Positions 55,388 through 64,000 of a stretch of DNA of 64,000 bases are shown here, piece after piece; the first letter of the stretch is position 1; every line of letters begins with the position of its first letter. Position numbers and translations under genes: made by a program. Under the pieces are notes generated by a model. It did not search any database. It had not been told where the DNA came from and worked only from the letters and a program-made list of their open reading frames with translations. Origin of the DNA: Ottelia alismoides (lineage: Eukaryota; Streptophyta; Magnoliopsida; Alismatales; Hydrocharitaceae); assembly GCA_037367405.1 (NCBI GenBank), contig JAZKJV010008272.1, positions 248,001 through 312,000 of the forward strand, written 5' to 3'.

Positions 55388-57608
55388 TGATGAACCGTAT
55401 TTTTGTCTATTTAAAATGGTCGTATAATCGTAGTATAAGAGGCTGAAATCATATCATCAAAAATCACAAATTTTGAATATTGCGGAACAATATTTACTTG
55501 GTAAGTATACCAAGGTCAAACACAGGGAACATACTATTTCTAGTTGTGTGGTTCTAAATTAATTTGAATAATTAACTAATTGCTATGTTAATTCTGCATC
55601 AGAAAATAAAGTGAAAATAAAATGAAGGGAAAACAATGAAGAAAATGCAAGTAAAAAACAGAGAAGATGAAGAAGTACGGGATATGTGATTATGTAAATT
55701 TTTAGTCCTCAAATAAAAACATCAATTAACCCTCAAAGCTAATACAAAATCAAAAGAGATTCAATCCAAAAAAATATCAATTTAATTTCAGGCTATAGGC
55801 TAAAATATTAATCAATGAATAATCCTACAAATGAAAAGATCAATTGATGATTTTATCTAAGAAGATTTGACCTCCAAATTCCCTGTAAATTACTCCTAAA
55901 AAACAATAAACTTTAATCACATCAAGTATCAAGGGAATCATATCTTATAGAATGAGCCCTACAACCGATTAAATTCCTTGATAAAAATCAACAATGATAT
56001 GGTAAATTAAAATTCATCAATATCAAGGAAATGAATTAATTCCTCCTCCTCAAGTATGCCCCTGTTAAGATTAATTCCTCAATTAATAATTTTCAATCAT
56101 CACTAGAGGATTAAGCAAATTAGATATCCTTAATCACATCCCTGTAAAATAAATAAATAATTTTCTCAATATATATAATAACACAAACCTTGTCAAAATG
56201 CAACATGCATAGATCAAATTAAACCTCAAATCATATTCGACTTAAATCAAGCTTTGATCTGTTCACAAAGTATATAAGATGGTAGAGCACATAATAAGCT
56301 TCAAAATGATATTGTGCACCAAAATCGGAGTCTAAATGAGAAAATATGATGAAAAGAAAGTCTAGAGACTAAAATGCAATAAAAATAATAGTTTTTATCT
56401 TAAAGGGGTCCCTAGAGGGACTTATCTACAATATAGGAAACCCACAATGGGTCTAGTGTATGCCCCATGCGTACATGTGTGGGGCACGTGACTAGGGCAT
56501 GGGGACCTTCTGATATATCTTGGGAGTGTAGGGGCTTGGTTGCAAATATCCCCCACCCTCACATGTGCAGCACGTGCATGGAGGCTCAACGAGCAGAGCT
56601 GGACTTTAGAGCTCCTAAGTCTCCACGTGGTCGTTAGGTGTGCTTCGGAACCGAGCCTGAGGTCTAGATCCCCGTGCTTGTAGGTGGCATGTGGAAAGAG
56701 GCTTGGATGACATGAGCCTCGAGGCCTGGGCCGAGTCTCGGAGGGTGAGGGATTGACGTGGGGACTTGAGGACTGTTGGATCCCTCGATCCAACGGTAGT
56801 TGTTCATCGACGGGGTGGAGCTAGACCTCCGTGATGGTGGAAGGCGTCGAGTTATGGTATCCACCTCCGTCGACATACGACTGGAGGTGGAGCGACAAGG
56901 TGGTGGAGTGGTTGTCAACGTGAGGACGGTGAGTAGTGGTGGAACTTTGCTGGAAAACCCACAGCTCGAGGTGGCTTGTAGAGCTCCAGGGCGACAGAGC
57001 TAAGGAAGGAAGGTCAAGGCAGTGGCGAGAGTGGTGATGAGCAGCTCCAGGCATGAGCGAGCTGGGCTGAAGGTGGAGTAGTTATGGCTGGGGATCTTGA
57101 CCTACGAGTCGAGGCGGAGCAGTTATGGCACGGTGGTGTGGCTTTGGCGGTGCAATGGGAAAGGCGAGGAGTCACGGGCGGTGGCTGATAGTGATGAAGG
57201 CTCGACGATCATGGAGGGGGTGAAGCGCGAGTATCGAGGTGGATATTGATGTGGAAATGGAGGCATGAAGGCCAAGAGGTCAAGGAAGTGGTCAACGTCG
57301 ATTCGAAGATGATGAAGGATGGGTTATGTAGGTGATTTAGTGATCGGAGGATGTGTGGGGGAAATCGCTTGGGAAGGTGGAGCAGGTAGCCGCTCTGATC
57401 TTTGCTCGAAGGTCGGCGAACTCGAGCTTAGCATCGTCCAGAGATCCAGTCTTCTACAACAAAAGGAATGAACTCTTTTCATCTCGCCTAGAGGATATGC
57501 CCTCGTCGTCGCTCAACTCCCTTAATCCATGTTGTCACATGAGATGGTGAGGAGTTGGAGGTCATTATCCTGAGATGGCAAATGAAGAGGGTGGTCGAGG
57601 TCATAGCG

Positions 57609-57615
57609 CCTTTAT
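57609..57615 (-). promoter_or_regulatory. TATA box of E6 LTR
   Basis: Minus strand TATAAAG in CCTCCTATAAAGGCGC, inside the GC-rich core as in the other LTRs. Confidence 0.5.
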
Positions 57616-57997
57616 AGGAGGAGGTGAGGCAACGGGGGTAACGTCTGCATGAGGAGGGGCAATGGCCATTATACTGAGGTACGAGGCGGAGGTGGCGGTT
57701 ATGGGGGAGGTGAAACAACTATAGAGGAGGGGATGATAGGGGAGCACGTGTGGTGCACGTGGGGAGAGAGAAAGGGAGGATGGGAGGGGTCATGTGGGGG
57801 AGGGGAGGGGTCATGTGCATGGCACGTGACCTATGGAGGTGAGAAGAGAGAGAGGAGAGATAAAGGAAAAGAGAATACAAAAGAAATAAACGTTAAAAAA
57901 ATAAATAAAATAAATAAATAACAATAAAAAATAAATAATAAGAAAATTTAAAAAAAAAGAAATATTAAATGAAGTCAAATAAAAAAGTGTCAACATG

Positions 57998-58030
57998 AAA
58001 GTTGTTCGTCTCGACGAGATCTACAACTTT
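57998..58030. repeat. Inverted repeat in E6 LTR
   Basis: AAAGTTGT (57998-58005) and ACAACTTT (58023-58030) around TCGTCTCGACGAGATCT. The homologous site in E5 keeps part of it. Similar ATGAAAGTTGTAGA motifs occur in E4's LTR at 16248. Confidence 0.7.
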
Positions 58031-58572
58031 TGTGAAGGGACCAAAACCAAAAGACCTTCAATTGTACAAAAAGTATATTTGGAGGTACTCTATAAGTAAT
58101 AATATACCATATTTTTGTATTTTATGATTTTTTGTATTTCAATTTTGATTCTATTTAGTGAATTAGTTTACATACAATATATACATATTTAATCTAAATT
58201 TTATAGATTTTTATAGGTTAGAAATCTATAAAATAAAATCAGCAAAGATAAAATATGTTCAAAATATACAATGTCAGATTTTTGTATTTTTTTTATTTCC
58301 TGATTTTATGGATTTTGATTCTTGATGCTAAGTTAGTTAATTAATCAAAGAATATAATAGAAGAAAAATTAGTTCAAAATACTTTATTTTTGTACATAAA
58401 ATAATAAGCTCAAATAAGGTCAAAAGTAATGTTATTTACTTACAAAAATTTATCCTAATTTTAGCATAATTAATGAATGTTAATACATTAATTTTAGGCG
58501 GCTTAGTTAGTGAATTATTAAGGGGGTTATGCTCAAATCTACATATAAAGTAGATGAATTATGGATTCATCA

Positions 58573-60278
58573 CAATCCTATACTTAGATCTTTGCTTGTC
58601 CCCAAGTAATTTTTAGTGAGTTAGAAGGTTGAATCCCTGATTGTGTAAGTGTGAATTCAAGACTTGTCTCATTAAGAAATCTTGGTTTCTGTGGTCCTAA
58701 AATCCTAAGTTGAATAAGCTCTAGTCAAAAGGAATCCAAATTTCCTAATTATTATGCTATTTGTTTATACATATAACATAAGAAATATGAAGCTTAGTGT
58801 GTACTGCACTAAAGAGAGTTGAGTCGAAGCATCACTCAAAGTCATGATCCAAGAGACTCTCCTCAAGAACTAATTCTCAACACTAGGGAATAAATCAATT
58901 GTTGCATTCAATCTATTATCTTAGTAGTTTGTCAGATTTGAAAATGTAGATGAAAGGCCAGTTGATGGAGGGCTTATGTTTGTGTATTTTCTTCCCACCC
59001 TCTCATTGGAACAAGGATTCTCTAGAGTGCCTTATTACTCAATACATGTATTTTTGGTGTTGATCAACGTGTCCATCAAGAGTTGTTGAGTCGCTTGTAC
59101 TTTTTTTCCTAGGAGTACACTGAGGTGTGCCTTCTTAAAGTATATAATATACTTCTACCTAGACTTGTATTGCTTACAATCAGAGCCCTTTTTGAGGTAC
59201 TAGATCGACTCATTGGACCTAGTTAGCTTTAGTCCAAGTGGACACTTTGAAACAGTTGGGAGTGCTCACCTTTGACTGAAGCTCTTTGAATTCCACTTTG
59301 TAATTGACAGTTCTTTTTCATTCAATCCTTTTTTAGGATAGCTCCACTGCTTTTACCAAGTTGGCGCACATAGATCAACAATTATTTAATTTCATCGTAC
59401 CCAGGCACATAGGTCGGTATCAAAAGATAGCATGCGAGCTTGTTAATACTGGATAGGGTTTGTTAACACTCTGGTTTTATGAAGTTTTCATCGATTTTAT
59501 CCCATCCTCGAGCATCATTAAATCAGGTCTAGACTTAAATCTCCAATCCCAGTCCCTCAAGTGAAATCTCAACTCATCCCGTCAATTATACAATTGTGTA
59601 TATGATGTGTTGATCATATTCTTAAAAGATAGAGATTGAGAGTGCAATATATCGCTCATATCTTTCATACTTAGATAAGTATGGATTATTAAGTCTCTAA
59701 CCCTAATGACTAAGGTCGGTTAACTCTGAATTAAAGGACCTTAAAAACATGAGTTTCTTTTATTCCTCAAGTCTTGAGTGGCAGTGAAAATGTCAGGGAT
59801 AAAATCTTAAGTTAATTTGTTTTTTTGTTGTTTTTTTGCTTGTTATACCCCTACTTTTGTAAAAAGTTTTGAAAACAAAAGAAAATATGCAAAGTATACA
59901 CAACTTAAATCCAAATCGATTTTTGATGAAAGCAATTGAAGTACAAGCTATGGATAAAGTATATAGAATATACACACACCCCCTATACTTAGATTGTGTG
60001 ATGTCCTCATGGCACAAAGTGATATGAAGACATAACTACTACCAAATATAGTTGAGTGACAAGAAAAAGAAGTTGAGTCATCCCATATACTTTGGCTTTT
60101 GAGGGCTTGAGTATAGCAGAAGAGCAAAAATGAGGCGGTCGAGGGTGAGAAAAAAAGAATAGAAGTGATGTATACACAATGATATCAACCCTCCTATACT
60201 TAGGATCAAGTCAACCTAAGTATGGTCGAGTAATTACAAGTGAAAGATCGAGAAATTTGAGATGGATATACAAGGGGG
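58573..60278 (-). other. E6 3' spacer with degenerate hairpins
   Basis: Non-coding. Degenerate polypurine tract CAATCCTATACTTAG at 58573. PPT-like CCCCCTATACT at 59979-59989, and a hairpin CTATACTTAGG/CCTAAGTATGG at 60194-60225, in the same order as in E3 and E4. Confidence 0.7.
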
Positions 60279-61092
60279 TCAAGGAGGTTTTTGATGAACC
60301 TTCTTGCGGAAGTGTGTTGGGAGATAGTATGACGATGTACAATGGGGTGAAGCGGGAGAATATGTAGAAGTCCATCCATCGCTAGAGTCATCCTCAGAAG
60401 AATAATAGTCATACATAGAGGATCTCCATCTATTGTCCACAAAAGGTAAGTATCCTTTCATAACTGTGGTACTTATTGCAATTACCCGATGAACCACCTC
60501 AGAACCAGATGAGGAACTTGACGAAGATAGTTCAGAAATCACCTGGTTTCTAGGGTCAAATGTGACTTTCTTGGTCGGCTTCTTTCTGTACGAAGCATCG
60601 GGAGGAGGAAGGTCAGAGTTCTTCTCCCTATCATGAGTAACCAGTGTGGCATTTATGGGTTCCTCGTTAGACGAGTCCCTATAAAATCGATCCATTCTTG
60701 TAGGGCCATGACACATTTCGGGGGAGGGATATTGCTCCTGGTGGCGGTGCGAGTGATGGTTGGGGATGAAGATGTCACCTTCTGATATCCATGAGTGTTG
60801 GTGGCATAAAAGGTTTCCTCAAGCATGCGAGTCGGCTCCTTGTATGATTCAAGTATGTCATGAATTACTGCCAACTCAAAAATTGGACCACTCAAATAAT
60901 CATGATGATCCTCATAAACGTGGTCCAATTCCTCATAGCTCATGTATATTGGTTCCTCATAGAAGTTGTAACAGGGTGGGAGGTGCGGTGAGAATCCAAA
61001 GTCGGTTCAACAACCTGTCTCTCGGGTGTCTCTCCTAGGGTTTGCGTCTGTGATTCATGAGGAGACGTCTGATTATGTATAATGGTTGTCTC
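60279..61092 (-). pseudogene. E6 acidic, Ser-rich region after protease
   Basis: Continues the Gag-Pol region after protease in shifted frames: an open stretch around 60653-61020 (YEELDHVYEDHHDYL) and another at 60279-60716 with KKPTKKVTFDP and a seven-Ser run followed by YYSSEDDSSD. The position and acidity fit the linker between protease and RT in E4 and E3. After it the sequence passes directly into the hairpin spacer, so RT, RNase H and integrase are deleted. No known domain. Frame differences imply at least one indel. Confidence 0.55.
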
Positions 61093-61500
61093 CTAATCGC
61101 GACCGCTGGTGGCTAGTTGGGTTTCGTCAGAGCCGATCTTGTCATTGATGGTTTGTTCATGGTGGTCCGAGTTCAGGAATCTTATGTTTTGTGTCTCACA
61201 ATCGATAATTTCCTTAGCAAAGGCTAAGAACAGATTTCCTAGGATGATAAGAGACTCAAACAACTCTCCATGGTGCTCAATGTCAAGGACAATAAAGTTC
61301 ACTTTATGCTTGTCACCTTAGATGTTTATGATGACATAACCAATTCCTCTCGGTCTTTTGGTAGATCGATCTGGCAGTTGAACAATCACCCTCATCTTTT
61401 TGAGTTTTCTGAGCTTGAATTAATCAAAGATGAATTTTGGGAGGATGTTTAATGTGGAGTCATCTAACCAAACATGAGCTAATAAGGAATCCTCAATTTC
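61093..61500 (-). pseudogene. E6 protease, decayed
   Basis: Homologous to Athila protease: VIVQLPDRSTKRPRGIGYV, then NFIVLDIEHHGE and LIILGNLFLAFAKEI align with the E3 and E4 proteases. The catalytic DSG is replaced by a DDS-like sequence (WLDDSTLNILP), and two stops interrupt it. Not functional. Confidence 0.75.
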
Positions 61501-62457
61501 ACACATGATCTAAGTCAGCCGTTTGAGCTTGTGGCTTTTGGTTTTATGATTCATCACCAAATAACTGGCCATAGATATGATATGAAATTCAGTCCTTGAT
61601 CGCTTCTTGCCCGTCTTTCTCGGATTTAATTGACTCTTTACAAATCTTTTAAGATCATGCACCTATTCTATGGCCTTGATTAATGGAAGCTCTAAGATCA
61701 AACTCTTGCAAATACTTCCATTTCAGAATTGTCCAATCTTTTTGAATTTTTGGTTTTTCATTTTTTGATGTTTTTGTAGTACTGGTCAGTATGTCGGTCA
61801 GAGGTCAGTGATGGTTGTGTATGAGTATGTGTCACATGATGGATCGGTGGTTCAGTTGATGGCATCCTTACTTTCTTCATGGGTTTTCATTGATTGGATG
61901 ATATCGTATATTTTTTTAGTCAAAGCCTCTGTTCTATGGTTGATCCGAGCAATGGCATCCTCAAATATCTCATGAATTGGGATTGAATAATTGTACTCCA
62001 CATGTCGTGACTCTGTCTTGTAACCTTGAGTAGAGTAGTGATTATTCATTGTAGTTGTAGTCTGGACATGAGTCATATTTCCTTGATTCTGGATTTCTCA
62101 TGAACTGTCAAAGGAAAAATGGTCGTACTCAAGAAGAGAGTCAACCTGAGTATGAGATGGTTTAAAAGGTGGGAAGTCTATAGTAACTAGAAATCGTGTT
62201 TCTCTGTCAAAATTGGTTACTTTATTTTCCATACTCAAATCTGATCGCTCTATTGTGTTTATATGAAAGTCAGAATGTGAGAACGATCTTATTTAGGAAG
62301 AAGTGTGGGCATGGGGTGGAGTGTATAGGGTAGAGGGAAATGATGGCTGATGGGGACCGATTTCGAAGAGAGGGTTCCCCTTGAATGAAGGATATCGGGA
62401 CATGGTCGTGTATGTTGAGCCCATGAAGTCTAGGTATGAAGACCAATGAGCCGACAT
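61501..62457 (-). pseudogene. gag: E6 short Gag without capsid domain
   Basis: ATG at 62457 opens the same frame that runs through protease. About 202 codons to a TGA at 61852, with two further internal stops (62293 and 62098), then the pre-protease linker with more stops (for example ILELPLIKAIE near 61690). The N-terminus (MSAHWSSYLDFMG) and the ARINHRTEALTKKIYD helix fit the parts of Gag before and after capsid. The PFxLxxxAxxWL capsid block present in E1, E3 and E4 is absent. Confidence 0.6.
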
Positions 62458-63780
62458 CTTCTCAAGAGAAAGATGTAGAATGATTTGCGAATCATGATAT
62501 GCTTGCAATTGCAAAGTATTTGACGCACACAAGATAAACACAAGTCAATCTCGTAGATTCACCCTTTCAATACTTGTGAAGGCACGTTAGAGTTCATCTG
62601 CTCATCTTTCAATTTTAATTTAATGATAAAACAATCTTCGAGAAGATTAAGCAGAGCTTAGGTTCTAGAGAGTGCCATAAAAACTGACCCAAATTCATAC
62701 GACTAGTTGCATCTACTTTCAGCCAGTATGGGTGTAAGTACGGATCATAGAATGACTATCCATGTTACTTTAGGATGGTGCCTTATGCGTTATCCTTTAA
62801 CTACCCTATCTTCTAAGGGAGACCGTAGTTCCCCCACTGAGATGTAGCTAGTCGTTTTTAAATTCAGTAGTCAAAATGAGGCCCCTATATTTTGGCTCTA
62901 CCCTAGATGTATGATTCTTTCCTACAAACAATGAGTGGGTTTCTCTCCACTAGTCCTAAGGTTGATTTTATTTTAGTTTATTTACAATCACCTTGATTAG
63001 CAGTCTCGGTTTTAAGTTCAAGGTTATCACTTGAGTCTTAACTAAGAATAAAATAACACGCCTAACGAGCAGTCCCGGTTCCTTTAAATCCTTAGTTGTA
63101 AAACTGAGGTGGAGAGGATCAAGAAAGCCAATGCAAGCGTTAAATCAATGATGCATGCTAAGAAGAAGACTTATAGTGATTCCTCGCGTTATTCATACGA
63201 GATGCAATACAGTGAATTAAAACTTACACTAAATGATATGCACATTTGAAAAACACCTTTAGTAGATAGTTCTATTAGCAAGAAGAATTGATTAAAATTT
63301 GGCTAGTGCGTCTTGTTAGTGAAAGTGTGTGAACTAAAAATTACAAACACAAGCAAGGATAAATATCTAAGCTAGCATATGTGCACCTAATTTCTACGCC
63401 ATTCAAGTCGGATCCCAACCACACAGAAGGGGTTGAAATAGATCCGAAACACCACAGAGAGTTCAGTTCATATTATTACAGAGAGGACGGTTGAGAGAGA
63501 CCATGTAAATGAATGAGAAAATTAAACCTAATCTAAGTTCTCTCTCATAGAAATAAAAATTAAAGCGGTCTTCTTTACATATCCTTGATCTTTTCAAAAT
63601 TTTCTCTGAGCTATCTACAAAGAGAGAAATTGTGGTTAGTATCTGAAGTGAGAAAGAAATACAAATAAAATGCAAAAATTGAATGCAAAATAAAAAGAAA
63701 ATGAAAGAAAAATGACATGGAAATTAAATTCACAATAATCAATTACAGAAATTCAATCTAAAATCCTAAAAATACGTCGT
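62458..63780 (-). other. E6 5' leader
   Basis: Non-coding leader. Contains the block CTACTTTCAGCCAGTAT followed by GTAAGTACGGA at about 62713-62744, also present in E1 at 985-1016. AT-rich near the PBS. Confidence 0.7.
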
Positions 63781-63798
63781 TCCTCGAGAATGATGCCA
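63781..63798 (-). other. E6 primer-binding site, degenerate
   Basis: 12 of 18 positions match the tRNA-Asp complement; five of the six differences are C/T or G/A transitions, the pattern of methylcytosine decay. Two bases from the LTR start. Confidence 0.7.
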
Positions 63799-63800
63799 TT

Positions 63801-64000
63801 TGATGAACTATATTTTTGCCTCTTTAATATGGTCGTATTATCTTAGTATATGAGATGGAAATCAGATTGTCAAAAACCATAAATTTTGAATATTGTGGAA
63901 CAATTTTTACTTGGTAAATATACCAGAGTCGAACATAGGGAACCGACTATTTCTAGTTACATGGTTCTAAATTAATTTGAATAACTAATTAACTACTATG
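63801..64000 (-). repeat. E6 5' LTR, first 200 bp
   Basis: TGATGAACTATATTTTTGCC; matches 55388 onwards including the AATTTTGAATATTG and TCTAGTTA blocks. Continues beyond the window. Confidence 0.88.

Larger units (their letters stand above)
55388..58572 (-). repeat. E6 3' LTR
   Basis: 3185 bp, TG at 55388 and CA at 58572; the first 200 bp match 63801-64000. AT-rich arms, GC/G-rich core at about 56440-57860, minus-strand TATA box at 57609-57615, AAAGTTGT/ACAACTTT inverted repeat at 57998-58030, and the terminal near-palindrome at about 58552-58572. Confidence 0.88.
55388..64000 (-). mobile_element. E6: internally deleted Athila-like element (partial)
   Basis: 3' LTR 55388-58572, spacer, shortened gag-protease region, leader, PBS 63781-63798, and the first 200 bp of the 5' LTR at the window edge. 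The internal region is 5.2 kb against 10.4-11.5 kb in E3/E4, lacking capsid and RT-RNase H-integrase. A non-autonomous, decayed copy inserted into C2. Confidence 0.85.

Noticed and set aside
61109..61452. Plus-strand ORFs opposite E6 protease
   Set aside because: Antisense shadows of the minus-strand protease remnant, which has clear family motifs.

Overview
This window looks like plant (angiosperm) heterochromatin made almost entirely of nested LTR retrotransposons, with no host gene, rRNA, tRNA gene or CRISPR array that I can support. The evidence is Ty3/gypsy Gag-Pol of the Athila type (single Gag-Pol frame, FMDD reverse transcriptase, HHCC/DD35E integrase), primer-binding sites complementary to the 3' end of tRNA-Asp, LTRs of 3-4 kb, Ty1/copia remnants, and a DNA transposon with 9-bp target duplications. 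The species cannot be named from sequence alone. Names used below: E1-E6 = Athila-like elements, M0/M1 = Mutator-like (MULE) elements, C1/C2 = copia remnants.

Layout: E1 (1-5155, minus) enters from the left edge with an open partial gag, leader, PBS and complete 5' LTR. Its LTR abuts C1 (5156-6455, plus), a decayed copia pol. An AT-rich unassigned stretch follows, then M0, a possible MULE end (7440-7750). It is cut by E2 (LTR 7751-11082 plus 3' spacer to about 11710, minus). An orphan promoter-bearing fragment (11711-12758) precedes E3 (12759-50638, minus). E3's 3' LTR is split by M1 (15499-36389), and M1 is itself split by E4 (15875-35589, plus). E4 is the best preserved element: two LTRs of 4.1 kb, PBS, gag with a frameshift and amber stops, a fully open 1223-codon pol stretch, a non-coding 3' spacer with hairpins, and a polypurine tract. 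E3's internal region (36961-47337) carries a decayed gag-pol. Its 5' LTR (47338-50638) is followed by another 97 bp of E3-type internal sequence. Then come an LTR fragment (50736-51693, minus), E5 (51694 to about 54780, plus, 3' end only), C2 (about 54781-55387, plus, copia 3' end), and E6 (55388-64000+, minus). E6 has lost both the capsid and the RT-RNaseH-integrase coding regions.

Relative order of events: E3 first, then M1 into its 3' LTR, then E4 into M1. The sister LTR of E3 preserves the empty M1 target site at 50068-50076.

The most interesting signals are non-coding. E4 has two exact extra copies of the 12-nt polypurine tract, each attached to a perfect 13-bp hairpin. A 30-nt block with a CCTCGAGG palindrome is nearly invariant in the 3' spacers of three elements. 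Every readable LTR begins with a near-palindrome TGATGAAT...ATTCATCA. LTRs of different families share one plan: AT-rich arms, a GC-rich promoter core, and degenerate TTTGCA/GGGCCC units. E4 and E3 also share loss of the nucleocapsid CCHC zinc knuckle. All comparisons were made by eye; percentages and homology searches were not run.
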